DNA from: an uncultured Sphingomonas sp.
Lineage (GTDB): Bacteria > Pseudomonadota > Alphaproteobacteria > Sphingomonadales > Sphingomonadaceae
Length of the DNA stretch: 55,217 nucleotides
Assembly: GCA_913774925.1 (NCBI GenBank)
Contig: CAJYKB010000017.1
Span: 1 to 55,217, forward strand
Direction: 5' to 3'
Below are positions 25,136 through 34,497 of the stretch, piece by piece. Positions within the stretch are counted from its first letter, which is position 1. Each line of letters starts with the position of its first letter. Position numbers and translations under genes: made by a program. Below the pieces are notes generated by a model. The model was given only the letters and a program-made list of their open reading frames with translations. It made no database searches and was not told the origin of the DNA.

Positions 25136-26407
25136 TCACGGGCGGGTGACGATGGCGCCGTTCTTCATCACCCACCGCACGCTGCGCGTCGCCCCCATGT
25201 CGTGCAGCGGATCGCCCGCCACCGCGACGAGATCGGCGAGCTTCCCGGCGCGGATCGCGCCGACGCGGTCTCCCATCCGCATCCACCGCGCGTTGCCCGA
25301 GGTGGCGGCGAGCAGCACCTGCGCCGGCGGCATCCCCGCCGCCGCCATCAGCACCATCTCGCGCGCGTTGGTGCCATGCGCATAGACCCCGACGTCGCCG
25401 CCCATGCACATCGGGACCTTCTCGGCGAGCGCCAGGCGGAAGCTGTCGCGGCTGGCGCGCACCGAGGCGGGCGCCGGCTCCGCGCCGTTCCAGCCGCGAT
25501 AGCGCGCGCTGGCCTCGGCCGCCGCGAGCGTGGGGCAAAGCGCGATCCCCTTCGCCGCCATCGCCGCATAGATATCGCGGGTGCCGCCATAGCCATGCTC
25601 GATCGTGTCGACCCCCGCCTCGATCGCGCGGCGCATCCCCTCCGGCGTGGAGGCATGGACCGCGACCGGGCGACCGGCATCGTGCGCCGCCGCCACCGCG
25701 GCCTGTATCTCCGCGAGGCTCAACGTCGGGCGGCTGTCCTCGCCTGCGCGCCAGCGGTAATCGGCGTACAGCTTCACCCAGTCCGCGCCCGCCGCGATCT
25801 GACGACGGACGGCGGCGACCATCTGGTCGGGGCCGGACACTTCCTCCGCCCCCTGCGGCACCTCGACGCCGGGCTCGAACCCCTTCGGCCCATAGGCGCC
25901 CAGCGCGACGATGGCGCGGGTGGCGACCCGCAGCCGCGGCCCCTCGACCACGCCCTGATCGATCGCCGACCTCAGCCCGACATCGGCATAGCCCGCCCCT
26001 TCCGTGCCCAGGTCGCGCGCGGTGGTAAACCCGGCGCGCAGCGTCGCGCGCGCCTGCGCCACCGCGCGCGCGGTGCGCAGCGCCAGCGGCTCGTGCAGCA
26101 CCTGATCGTCCCACGACGCTTCGTCATAGGGATGGAGGAACAGATGCGCGTGCCCCTCGATCATCCCGGGCATCAGCGTGGTCCCGGCCAGGTCGACCAC
26201 CTGCGCATCCGCCGGCGCGGCGAGCGCGGGGCCGACCGCGACGATGCGGTCGCCGCGCACCAGCACCTGCCAGCCGGCATGCGCCACGCCGTCGACGCCG
26301 TCGAACACCGCAGCCGGACGCAGCAGCATCGCGGGCGGCGCCGATGGCGGCTCGGTCGCACCGCCCAGCATCAACGCCGCCACGACCGTCAACCAGCGCA
26401 TGGCCAT
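25136..26407 (-). CDS. COG1228-type amidohydrolase (secreted)
   Basis: Metal-dependent hydrolase of 423 residues with an N-terminal signal peptide (MAMRWLTVVAALMLGGA). The amidohydrolase metal ligands are in order: HAH in EGHAHLFL, the carboxylated lysine in DWVKLYADY, His in VAVHASTPEG, His in DTIEHGYGG and Asp in CMGGDVG. COG1228 enzymes include imidazolonepropionase and prolidase-like dipeptidases; the exact substrate cannot be read. The ATG at 26407 follows AAAGGGGG. It is divergent from the acylase gene with only 29 bases between the starts. It is about the same length as the two tandem amidohydrolases at 31.8-34.5 kb but clearly more distant from them than they are from each other. Confidence 0.9.
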   Translation of the reverse strand: MAMRWLTVVAALMLGGATEPPSAPPAMLLRPAAVFDGVDGVAHAGWQVLVRGDRIVAVGPALAAPADAQVVDLAGTTLMPGMIEGHAHLFLHPYDEASWDDQVLHEPLALRTARAVAQARATLRAGFTTARDLGTEGAGYADVGLRSAIDQGVVEGPRLRVATRAIVALGAYGPKGFEPGVEVPQGAEEVSGPDQMVAAVRRQIAAGADWVKLYADYRWRAGEDSRPTLSLAEIQAAVAAAHDAGRPVAVHASTPEGMRRAIEAGVDTIEHGYGGTRDIYAAMAAKGIALCPTLAAAEASARYRGWNGAEPAPASVRASRDSFRLALAEKVPMCMGGDVGVYAHGTNAREMVLMAAAGMPPAQVLLAATSGNARWMRMGDRVGAIRAGKLADLVAVAGDPLHDMGATRSVRWVMKNGAIVTRP

Positions 26408-26436
26408 CCCGCCCCCTTTCGTCCTAGACCCTGCGC

Positions 26437-28626
26437 ATGGATAGGCTTCTCCCCCGCGCGCGCAATCCGTTGATCCTGCTGACGCTGCTCGCCGCCACCG
26501 CGGCGGCGCCCGCCCCCTCCCCCGACATGGCGCGCTGGCAGGCGCAGGCGGCGCGGGTGACAATCACGCGCGATGACTGGGGCATCCCGCACATCCGCGG
26601 CAGGAGCGACGCAGACGCGGTGTTCGGGATGATCTACGCGCAGGCGGAAGATGATTTTTCGCGGATCGAGGCCAATTACCTGACCGCGCTGGGCCGCACC
26701 GCGGAGGCGGAGGGCGAGGAGGCGATCTGGGCCGACCTGCGTCAGCGGCTCTATGTCGATCCGGTCGAATTGCAGGCGCAGTATCGCGCCAGCCCCGACT
26801 GGCTGCGTACGCTGATGGACGCCTGGGCGGACGGGCTGAATTTCTATCTGGCGACGCATCCGCAGACCAAGCCGAGGGTGCTGACCCGGTTCGAGCCGTG
26901 GATGGCGCTGAGCTTTACCGAGGGCAGCATCGGCGGCGATATCGAGCGGATTTCGCTATCCGACCTCAAGACCTTCTACGGCCGCCCCACCCCGCCCACG
27001 CCGGAGGAGCGCGGCAACGTCCCGCGCGAGCCGTCGGGGTCGAACGGCATCGCCATCGCCCCGAAGCTGACCAGCGCGGGCCATGCGCTGCTGCTCATCA
27101 ACCCGCATACCAGCTTCTACTTCCGTTCGGAGGCGCAGGTGACGAGCGATGCGGGGCTAAACGCCTATGGCGCCAGCACCTGGGGGCAGTTCTTCGTCTA
27201 TCAGGGATTCAACGCGCACGCGGGGTGGATGCACACCTCCTCGACGGTCGACAATGTCGACCAATTCGCGGAACGCGTGATGCGGCGCGGCAGCGGCTGG
27301 GCCTATCGCTACGGCGGCGAGGTGCGGCGGGTCGAGGAACGCGGCGTCACGCTGCGCTATCGTCGCGCGGACGGCAGCATGGCGGAGCGCCGCTTCGCGA
27401 CGTGGCGGACGCATCACGGGCCGATCGTCGCGACGAAGGACGGGCGCTGGATCGCGACCGCGCTGATGTGGCGGCCGATACCGGCGCTGGAGCAGAGCTG
27501 GCTGCGGACGAAGGCGACCGATCTCGCATCCTACATGGCGGTGGCGGAGCGGAAGGCCAATTCCTCCAACGACACGCTCTTCGCCGACGACAAGGGCGAG
27601 ATCGCGTTCCTGATGCCGCAGTTCATGCCGGTGCGCGACGACCGCTTCGATTATACCCGCCCCGTCGACGGCAGCAATCCGGCGACCGACTGGCACGGGC
27701 TGCACACGCTCGCCACGCTGCCCAGCGTCGCCAACCCGCGCACCGGCTGGGTCCACAACACCAACGACTGGCCATGGAGCGCGGCGGGGCCGGACAGCCC
27801 GAAGGCGGCGGACTATCCGCGCTACATGGACCAGACCGGCGCCAATGCGCGCGGCGAGCATGCCGACCTGCTGCTGACCGGCAAGAGCGGCTGGACCGCG
27901 GAGCGGCTGCGTGACGCGGCCTATGACCCGTATCTGCCGGCCTTCGCGCATCTGCTGCCCGGCGTGGCGGAGGCGTGGCGCGCGCTGCCCACGGACGACC
28001 CGCGCCGCCGCGCGCTGGCGGAGCCGGTCGCGACGCTGGCGGCATGGGACCATCGCTGGGGCTATGATTCGGTCGCGACCAGCATCGCGGTGTTCTGGGG
28101 CGACACGCTGTGGCGCGAGGTCGGCGGCTTCGCCCAGGCGGAGCGGATGAACGTGCCCGACTATATCGCGACCCGCGTCACCCCCGCGGCGAAGCTGGCC
28201 GCGCTGGAGCAGGCGGTGGCGCGGCTGTCGCGCGACTTCGGAACGTGGCGCACACCGTGGCGCGCGATCAACCGCTTCCAGCGGCTCGAAGATGCCATCG
28301 CGCCGCACTTCGACGATCGCCGCCCCTCCACCCCGGTGCCCTTCACCTCGGCGCAATGGGGCAGTCTGGCGTCGTTCGGGGCAAAGACGTGGCCGGGGAC
28401 GAAGCGCTATTACGGCACCAGCGGCAACAGCTTCGTCGCGATCGTCGAGTTCGGCCCGCGTGTGAAGGCCAGCGCGGTGATGGCGGGCGGGCAGAGCGGC
28501 GACCCGGCCTCACCGCATTTCGCGGACCAGATCGACCGCTACGCGGGCGGCAACCTGCGCCCGGTCTATTTCCACCCGGACGAGCTCGCGGGGCACGTCG
28601 AGCGAACCTATCGGCCGGGCGGATGA
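26437..28626 (+). CDS. Penicillin-acylase-type Ntn hydrolase (acylase)
   Basis: Protein of 729 residues of the penicillin/aculeacin/AHL acylase family, normally exported and self-cleaved into two chains in the periplasm. After a signal peptide (LILLTLLAATAAAPA), the alpha-chain starts VTITRDDWGIPHIRG. The nucleophile is Ser202 in PSGSNGIAIAP, where cleavage would free the beta-chain N-terminus. Conserved beta-chain pieces are GWMHTSSTVDN, RTHHGPIVA and TDWHGLHTLATLPSVANPRTGWVHNTNDWP. Such enzymes cut N-acyl amides including acyl-homoserine lactones, penicillins and cyclic lipopeptides. No ribosome binding site is seen before the ATG, so it may be leaderless. Confidence 0.9.
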   Translation: MDRLLPRARNPLILLTLLAATAAAPAPSPDMARWQAQAARVTITRDDWGIPHIRGRSDADAVFGMIYAQAEDDFSRIEANYLTALGRTAEAEGEEAIWADLRQRLYVDPVELQAQYRASPDWLRTLMDAWADGLNFYLATHPQTKPRVLTRFEPWMALSFTEGSIGGDIERISLSDLKTFYGRPTPPTPEERGNVPREPSGSNGIAIAPKLTSAGHALLLINPHTSFYFRSEAQVTSDAGLNAYGASTWGQFFVYQGFNAHAGWMHTSSTVDNVDQFAERVMRRGSGWAYRYGGEVRRVEERGVTLRYRRADGSMAERRFATWRTHHGPIVATKDGRWIATALMWRPIPALEQSWLRTKATDLASYMAVAERKANSSNDTLFADDKGEIAFLMPQFMPVRDDRFDYTRPVDGSNPATDWHGLHTLATLPSVANPRTGWVHNTNDWPWSAAGPDSPKAADYPRYMDQTGANARGEHADLLLTGKSGWTAERLRDAAYDPYLPAFAHLLPGVAEAWRALPTDDPRRRALAEPVATLAAWDHRWGYDSVATSIAVFWGDTLWREVGGFAQAERMNVPDYIATRVTPAAKLAALEQAVARLSRDFGTWRTPWRAINRFQRLEDAIAPHFDDRRPSTPVPFTSAQWGSLASFGAKTWPGTKRYYGTSGNSFVAIVEFGPRVKASAVMAGGQSGDPASPHFADQIDRYAGGNLRPVYFHPDELAGHVERTYRPGG

Positions 28627-28644
28627 GCGCCCCTTTGCCGTCAC

Positions 28645-28741
28645 CCCGGCCTTCTCGCTCCCCGGCGAAGGCCGGGCCCGGTTGGGCAGCATGGCAGTAT
28701 CACGCGAACCGGTTGTGACTGGACCCCGGCCTTCGCCGGGG
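28645..28741. repeat. Two REP-like hairpins between convergent acylase and M14 genes
   Basis: CCCGGCCTTC / GAAGGCCGGG at 28645-28676 (10-bp stem, 12-base loop) and CCCCGGC / GCCGGGG at 28724-28741 (loop CTTC). Both lie in the 145-base spacer between two stop codons and could end transcription from either side. Confidence 0.8.
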
Positions 28742-28771
28742 AACAACGGGGTTTCACACCGGCCTACGCTA

Positions 28772-31720
28772 TCACCGCGCCGGCGGCGTTCCCGCGTCGA
28801 GGTGGTCCCAGTTCAGGATCGTGTTGAACCCCAGCATGTAGCTGCCCTGCGTCTGCCAGCGCCAGAACGGGCGTAGGCCGAACAGCACCATATGGCCACG
28901 CCCGGCGGGGACGTCGACGACCAGCGCCTTGTTGGTCAGCGCGTCGCCGCCGCTCAGCATCCCGCTCAGCAGGATATCATTCGCCTTCGTCGGGAAGCTC
29001 ATCACCACGCGCGGGAATTGCGTCGGCTCCGCTCCGCTTGATCGGGACGCGGGCAAGGCGGAGCCGAAGGGCGAATTTTCGACCTCCGCATTCGCCAGCG
29101 CGCTGGTCGCGCCACCGGGCCAGGGCGAGATCGGCACCGGGGTGACGTTGGGGGTCACGTTCTGCGCCAGCTTCGTGCCCGGACCGTTGGGGTCGAAATA
29201 GCCCATGCCGCCGCCGCTTCGCGACACGGTGATGACGGGCGTCTGGCTGAAATAGACCGGCAGCTGGCGCCCTTCATAGCCGTAGACGATCGGGCTGGTC
29301 CGGTCCGCGATCAGCCCGCGCATGATCGCGCCCTTGCTGTAATAGTCGGACGGCGCGGTGACGGAGACGCCCTGCGCCATGCCGAACGACGCCAGCATCT
29401 CCACCGTCGACCCGTCCGCCAGCAGCGTGCCGCCGTCCTCGACGAACCGGCGCAGTGCGTCCAGCCCCGCGCCGCCGACCCCGCCGCGGATGTCCTTTGC
29501 GCTGTCGAGCGCCCCCAGATGCGGGGTCAGCGCCGACTTCTCATACGGGATCGCGTCCTTGCCGTTCATCGGCACGCCGACGAACTGCTCGCGCGCGCTG
29601 TTGGCGACGGTGGGATAGATGATGACGTCGTACTTGCCGCGCAGCTTCGCGCCCGATTTGAGCGTCGTGTCCGCGAAATAGTCGTAGGGAATGCCATAGG
29701 TATCCAGCGCGGCACGCCACCAGCCCTCGTCCTGGGTGCGCAGCCAGCTGTGGATATAGCCGATCCGCGGCGCGGTGAGCGCGTGGGTCGCGACCTGCGG
29801 CATCGCCGTCACCGCCTCGCCCGAGACGCCCAGCGCCTCCGCCGCGCGCGCCACCGCGGCGCGATCCGCGTTCGGCAGGATGAAGCTGCCCGCCGCATAT
29901 TGCCGCCCGCCGGCCTCGAATGGCGCTTCGGCGGCGAGCATCCGCATGCCCTTCAGGCGGAAGCGCAGGCCGACCAGCGCATTGTCGCCGCTGTGGTTGA
30001 AGACGATGGTCGAGCCGCTGCCCGACACGCCCGCGGGCACCTTCGCCGCGTCGGTCAGCGGGGTCAGCGCCTGCTGGAAGACCGCGGGGTCCTTGATCGT
30101 CTTCAGCGTGACGTTGTGCATGTACTGCATCGTCCAGCCGGTGTCGTCGTAGGGACGCGGATTGGCGGCGGGATAGTTCTGCACGCTCAGATACATGTCG
30201 AGCAGCGTGCGGTACGGCTGGTCGGCGCGGATGACGTAATCCCCCGCCGCGACCGGCACCCCGCCGGCGGTGAACGCCTGCGACGCGCGGTGCACCTCGA
30301 TCCCCTGCTGGCGCAGCATGTTGACCATGTCGGCGGCATTGCCCGCGGCGTGCTGCGCGGCGGGGATGACATAGGCGTTGACCGCACCGGTACGCCCCGC
30401 CTCCACCGCATTGCGGTTCTTCGCCCAGTAATTCTCCAGATAGCTGGTGCGGTCGGTAGCGACGCGGTTGAGCACGAACAGCAGCGCCGATTCCTGGATG
30501 TTGGTATTCTGCCGCGGCGCCCAGTCGACCGAGGGTAGCGGCGGGTTGGGGCGGAACCACTCGCGGCTGGTCGTCGCGGGCGGCATCTTCAGCCCCTTCT
30601 GAATGTCGGGGCCGTAGCTCTGCACCTCGTAGAAGCGCCCGGTGCTGTTGTGCGTGTGCGCGATCCAGAAGAGGTAATTGGGCACCCAGCCGTCGTAGAA
30701 GCCGTAGGTCCATACGCCGGGCACGCCCCGTTTGCTCAGCTCCATCACCTCCGTCTCGGCAAGCAGCCACCATTCGTTCGACTGGATCGGGTCGAGCACG
30801 GGATTGTACGGCCCGGTGCCGGTCGAAGTGTATAGGTAGGCGACCGATTCATGCAGGTCGTGGAGCACGGTCGGGTGCCATTCCAGGAACCCCTTCGTGA
30901 TGTTCTGCGTCAGTTTCAGATACTGGCCGAGCCCATCGCGATTGTTGTCGTGCGCGACATACTTGCCCCAATAGACGAGCGGCGGCTTGGGCTTGCCGGT
31001 CTTCTTGCCGTAATAATAGGTGTCGACCATCTTCTCGCGCCCGTCGACCTCCACCACCGGCGTGATGAAGGTGATGACGTTGTCGCGGATGTTGCGGATC
31101 ATCGGCGTGTCCTCGACCGCCAGCCGATAGGCGAGTTCCAGCAGCATCTCCGGCCCGCCCGTCTCGGGCGAGTGGATGCCGCTGGTCAGCCAGTAGATCG
31201 GCTTGGCGGTCTTGATGATCTCCGCGGCCTGCTTGGCGTCAGTGCGGCGCGGGTCGCCCAGCATCGCGAGCTTCGCCTTGTTCTCGTCCAGCCCCGCGAG
31301 CACCGCCTCGTCCGCGATCGCGATGACGACCTGCTCGCGCCCTTCCTCGGTGGTGCCGAGCGTCATGAACTTGACGCGTTTCGAGGTGCGCGCCAGCTCG
31401 CGGTAGTAGCGGTGGATATCGGCGGCATAGGTCAGCTCCCCGGGCGTGCCGGGGATACGGCCGAAAAACCTCAGCGGCGACGGCACCGTGTCCGACGCGG
31501 GCATATGATCGGTCAGCTCGGTCTGGAAACGCTGGTCGATCATGTGATGACGGATGAGGCGGCCGTATTCCTCGTCCTGCGGCTGCGTCAGCGGGGCGAT
31601 GCCGCTGGGCAACGCGACATTGGCAGGAGGGGTGCCGGGCGCGGTCTGCGCCGTGGCGGGCGAGCCGGAGAGAATCGTCGCGGCGAGGGCCGCTGCCTGA
31701 ACCGAGAAGCGTACCCGCAT
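28772..31720 (-). CDS. Large exported M14-family metallocarboxypeptidase
   Basis: Protein of 982 residues with a signal peptide (VRFSVQAAALAATILSGSPATA). The zinc peptidase domain is N-terminal (about 85-370): HxxE in TSGIHSPETGGPEM, and the third ligand in WHPTVLHDLHESVA, with a YLYTSTGTGP loop after it. The remaining 600 residues are a region of alternating beta-strands found in this long M14 group, of unknown role. It releases C-terminal residues from peptides. The ATG at 31720 follows GGGAGAG. It is the downstream end of the receptor-hydrolase locus, separated from amidohydrolase A by a 127-base spacer with a repeat. Confidence 0.9.
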   Translation of the reverse strand: MRVRFSVQAAALAATILSGSPATAQTAPGTPPANVALPSGIAPLTQPQDEEYGRLIRHHMIDQRFQTELTDHMPASDTVPSPLRFFGRIPGTPGELTYAADIHRYYRELARTSKRVKFMTLGTTEEGREQVVIAIADEAVLAGLDENKAKLAMLGDPRRTDAKQAAEIIKTAKPIYWLTSGIHSPETGGPEMLLELAYRLAVEDTPMIRNIRDNVITFITPVVEVDGREKMVDTYYYGKKTGKPKPPLVYWGKYVAHDNNRDGLGQYLKLTQNITKGFLEWHPTVLHDLHESVAYLYTSTGTGPYNPVLDPIQSNEWWLLAETEVMELSKRGVPGVWTYGFYDGWVPNYLFWIAHTHNSTGRFYEVQSYGPDIQKGLKMPPATTSREWFRPNPPLPSVDWAPRQNTNIQESALLFVLNRVATDRTSYLENYWAKNRNAVEAGRTGAVNAYVIPAAQHAAGNAADMVNMLRQQGIEVHRASQAFTAGGVPVAAGDYVIRADQPYRTLLDMYLSVQNYPAANPRPYDDTGWTMQYMHNVTLKTIKDPAVFQQALTPLTDAAKVPAGVSGSGSTIVFNHSGDNALVGLRFRLKGMRMLAAEAPFEAGGRQYAAGSFILPNADRAAVARAAEALGVSGEAVTAMPQVATHALTAPRIGYIHSWLRTQDEGWWRAALDTYGIPYDYFADTTLKSGAKLRGKYDVIIYPTVANSAREQFVGVPMNGKDAIPYEKSALTPHLGALDSAKDIRGGVGGAGLDALRRFVEDGGTLLADGSTVEMLASFGMAQGVSVTAPSDYYSKGAIMRGLIADRTSPIVYGYEGRQLPVYFSQTPVITVSRSGGGMGYFDPNGPGTKLAQNVTPNVTPVPISPWPGGATSALANAEVENSPFGSALPASRSSGAEPTQFPRVVMSFPTKANDILLSGMLSGGDALTNKALVVDVPAGRGHMVLFGLRPFWRWQTQGSYMLGFNTILNWDHLDAGTPPAR

Positions 31721-31822
31721 GATGATCTCTCCCTGACCCGCCGTTGCGGCTTCCGTTCCGCGGCCCAGGCCGGGGTTCGGTTACGCACGGCTCTTTGACT
31801 ATTGAACGCCTTCCCGACTGGG

Positions 31823-31840
31823 CCCCGGCCTTCGCCGGGG
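31823..31840. repeat. REP-like hairpin between M14 and amidohydrolase genes
   Basis: CCCCGGC / GCCGGGG with loop CTTC, identical in stem and loop to the copy at 28724-28741. The two copies flank the M14 gene, and the flanking bases GACTGG and GGAAC are also shared. Confidence 0.8.
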
Positions 31841-31847
31841 AACAGGA

Positions 31848-33164
31848 TTACTCCGCGATCGGCTGCATCGCCCCGTCGCGCTTCAGCACGTCGCCGCCCT
31901 TCATCACGAATCCGACGCGTTGCAGGACCGTGATGTCGGCCAGCGGATCGCCGTCGACCGCGACGATGTCGGCATAGCGCCCCGCCTGCACCGACCCGAT
32001 GTCCTGCGGCGCGCCGATCAGCTCGGCGGCGTTGCGCGTTCCGGCGAAGATCGCATCCATCGGCGTCAGCCCCGCCTTCACCAGGAGCGCGAATTCCTCC
32101 GCCTTGTTGCGGTCGCCCAGCCCGGTGAAGTCGGTGCCGAGCGCGATCTTCACCCCCGCCTTGTACGCGCGGCCGGCGTTGCCGATCATCGTCGGGGTCA
32201 CCGCGATTGCCTTTTCCGCGACGGTCGGCGGCAGCGCCTGCGGCGTCTTCACCGCGGTCTGGTAGATCCAGTCGGCGACCAGCAACGTCGGCACCAGGAA
32301 CGTGCCGTGCTTCTTCATCAGCGCATAGCTGGTGGCATCGGCATAGGTGCCATGGTCGACCGAATCCACGCCCGCCTCGACCGCGTGGTTGATCGCCTTG
32401 TTGCCATGAACGTGCGCGGCGACCTTCATGCCGAGTTCGTGCGCGGTCGAGGTGACGGCGCGCATCTCCTCGTCGGTCATGGTCATGTGGTTGGGATCGT
32501 CGCCGATCGAACCGACCCCGCCCGAGGGCATGATCTTGATGAGCGCGGCACCGTCGCGACGATGCGCGCGCACCTTGCGCTGCGCATCCTCCGGCCCATC
32601 GACGATCGAATTTTCGCGGTTTTCGAAATGGATCTCGGGCTGCATCCCGTTCGCGGGATCGGAATGGCCACCGGTCGCCGACAGCGGCTGCATCGCCGAC
32701 CAGATGCGCGGGCCGACCCACTGGCGCGCGGCGATGGCACGGTTGAGCGCGGGCGCCTCGATCTCGCCGGAGCCGCAATCGCGCACCGTGGTGAAGCCCA
32801 TCTCGATATCGCGCACTGCATTGCGCATCGCGGTGACGACGCCGTCCGCCTGGTTGCGGGTGAAGCGGTTGATTACGCTCCAGTCCGGCCCCATCGAGAT
32901 ATGGTCGTGCGTGTCGATGAAGCCCGGCAGCACCGTCTTCGTCGACAGGTCGATCACCTCCGCGCCCGCGGGCGTGACGAAGCCGGGCTGAACCGCGACG
33001 ATGCGCTCGTCCTTGACAATGATCGACACCTGCCGGCGCGGCGTGGCGGACGCGCCGTCGATCAGCGTGCCGGCGTGGATGACGACGTCCTTCGCCAGCG
33101 CAGGCGCCGCGGAGAGTGCGGAGGAGGCGGCGAGCAGCGCCGCTGCGAAACGGGTCAGTCTCAC
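31848..33164 (-). CDS. COG1228-type amidohydrolase A (tandem copy)
   Basis: Exported enzyme of 438 residues (signal peptide LTRFAAALLAASSALSAAPALA). Metal ligands: HDH in IDTHDHIS, lysine in LIKIMPSGGVG, His in VAAHVHGNKA, His in SVDHGTYAD and Asp in ALGTDFTGLG. Sequence around these is close to prolidase-like COG1228 enzymes from Caulobacter, which hydrolyse dipeptides; the substrate here is not determined. The GTG start overlaps the upstream copy's TGA (GTGA), so the two are translationally coupled. It is a close paralogue of amidohydrolase B, most likely a tandem duplication. Confidence 0.92.
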   Translation of the reverse strand: MRLTRFAAALLAASSALSAAPALAKDVVIHAGTLIDGASATPRRQVSIIVKDERIVAVQPGFVTPAGAEVIDLSTKTVLPGFIDTHDHISMGPDWSVINRFTRNQADGVVTAMRNAVRDIEMGFTTVRDCGSGEIEAPALNRAIAARQWVGPRIWSAMQPLSATGGHSDPANGMQPEIHFENRENSIVDGPEDAQRKVRAHRRDGAALIKIMPSGGVGSIGDDPNHMTMTDEEMRAVTSTAHELGMKVAAHVHGNKAINHAVEAGVDSVDHGTYADATSYALMKKHGTFLVPTLLVADWIYQTAVKTPQALPPTVAEKAIAVTPTMIGNAGRAYKAGVKIALGTDFTGLGDRNKAEEFALLVKAGLTPMDAIFAGTRNAAELIGAPQDIGSVQAGRYADIVAVDGDPLADITVLQRVGFVMKGGDVLKRDGAMQPIAE

Positions 33165-34474
33165 TTCACCATCCTCCCGCCGGTCTTGAACACCTCGCCG
33201 CCCTTCATCACGAAGTTCACGCGTTGCAGCGTGGTGATGTCGGCGAGCGGATCGCCGTCCACCGCGACGATGTCGGCATAACGCCCCGCCTGGATCGCGC
33301 CGATGTCCTTGCTGCCGAGCAGGTCGGCGGCGGCGCGGCTGCCCGCCAGGATCGCGTCGGCGGGGGTGAAGCCCGCCTTCACCAGCAGCGCATATTCCTC
33401 CGCCTTGTTGCGGCCCGAGCTCGCCGACTGATCGGTGCCCAGCGCGATCTTGACGCCGGCCTTGTACGCCCGACCGGCATTGCCGATCATCGTCGGCGTG
33501 ACCGCAATCGCCTTCTCCGCGACGGTCGGCGGCAGCGTCTCGGGCGACTTGACCGCATTCTGGTAGATCGCGTCGGCCACCAGCAGCGTCGGCACCAGAT
33601 AGGTGCCGTGCTGCTTCATCAGGCGATAGCTCTCGGCATCGGCATAGGTGCCGTGCTCGATCGAATCGACGCCCGCCATCACGGCATGGTCGATCGCCTT
33701 CTTGCCGTGCGCGTGGGCGGCGACCTTCAGCCCCAGTTCGTGCGCGGCCTCGACCGCGGCGACCATCTCCGCATCGGTCATCACCATGTGGTGCGGATCG
33801 TCGCCGATCGAGCCGACCCCGCCCGAGGGCATGATCTTGATGACGGTGGCGCCGTTGCGGCGATGCTCGCGCACCCGCATCCGCATCTCCTCCGGCCCGT
33901 CGGCGATCGCCTCCGCACGGCCGGCGATCGTCACCGCAGGCGCCAGCCCGTTCTGCCGGTCGCTGTGCCCGCCGGTGGGGCCCAGCGCCTGAAGCGCGGT
34001 CCAGTAGCGCGGGCCCACCATCTGCCCGGCCTCGATCGCGCGGATGATCGCGGGCGCGGTGATCTCGCTGGAGCCGAGATCGCGGATCGTGGTGAAGCCG
34101 GTCTCGATCGCCTTGCGCGCGTTGACCGCCGCGGCGACCGTCGCGTCGCCGTCGGTCAGGACGAAACGGTTGATCGGCTTACGGCTGCCGGTGGCGGATA
34201 TGTGATCGTGCGTGTCGATGAAGCCGGGCAGCACGGTCTTCGTCGACAGGTCGATCACCTGCGCGCCGGCGGGCGTGACGAAGCCGTCGCTGACGCTCGC
34301 GATGCGGTCGTCGTGGACCACGATCGACACCTGCCGCCGCGGCGTCGCGGTCTGGCCGTCGATCAGCGTGCCGGCGTGGATGACCACATCCTTCGCCGCG
34401 GCGGTGCCGGCGGGGAGCAACCCCGCCGACGCCAGGGCGACGGCCGCGCAGGCGTGCGCGAAACGTGCGTGCAT
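33161..34474 (-). CDS. COG1228-type amidohydrolase B (tandem copy)
   Basis: Exported enzyme of 437 residues with the same ligand set as its neighbour: THDHIS, VIKIMPSGG, AAHAHGKKA, SIEHGTYAD and ALGTDQSASS. The last motif differs (DQSAS versus DFTGL), as does the stretch after THDHIS (ATGSRKPIN versus MGPDWSVIN), so substrate specificity may have diverged. The ATG at 34474 is chosen because AAGGA sits seven bases upstream; an ATG two codons earlier would leave no spacing. It lies 23 bases downstream of a TonB receptor gene on the same strand, probably in one transcript. Confidence 0.92.
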   Translation of the reverse strand: MHARFAHACAAVALASAGLLPAGTAAAKDVVIHAGTLIDGQTATPRRQVSIVVHDDRIASVSDGFVTPAGAQVIDLSTKTVLPGFIDTHDHISATGSRKPINRFVLTDGDATVAAAVNARKAIETGFTTIRDLGSSEITAPAIIRAIEAGQMVGPRYWTALQALGPTGGHSDRQNGLAPAVTIAGRAEAIADGPEEMRMRVREHRRNGATVIKIMPSGGVGSIGDDPHHMVMTDAEMVAAVEAAHELGLKVAAHAHGKKAIDHAVMAGVDSIEHGTYADAESYRLMKQHGTYLVPTLLVADAIYQNAVKSPETLPPTVAEKAIAVTPTMIGNAGRAYKAGVKIALGTDQSASSGRNKAEEYALLVKAGFTPADAILAGSRAAADLLGSKDIGAIQAGRYADIVAVDGDPLADITTLQRVNFVMKGGEVFKTGGRMVK

Positions 34475-34497
34475 TGTCATATCCTTCAACTTGAGGA

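Noticed and set aside
26437..28626. Calling the acylase a quorum-quenching AHL acylase
   Set aside because: Only the Ntn acylase fold is visible; no luxI/luxR gene is near and substrate residues cannot be read reliably.
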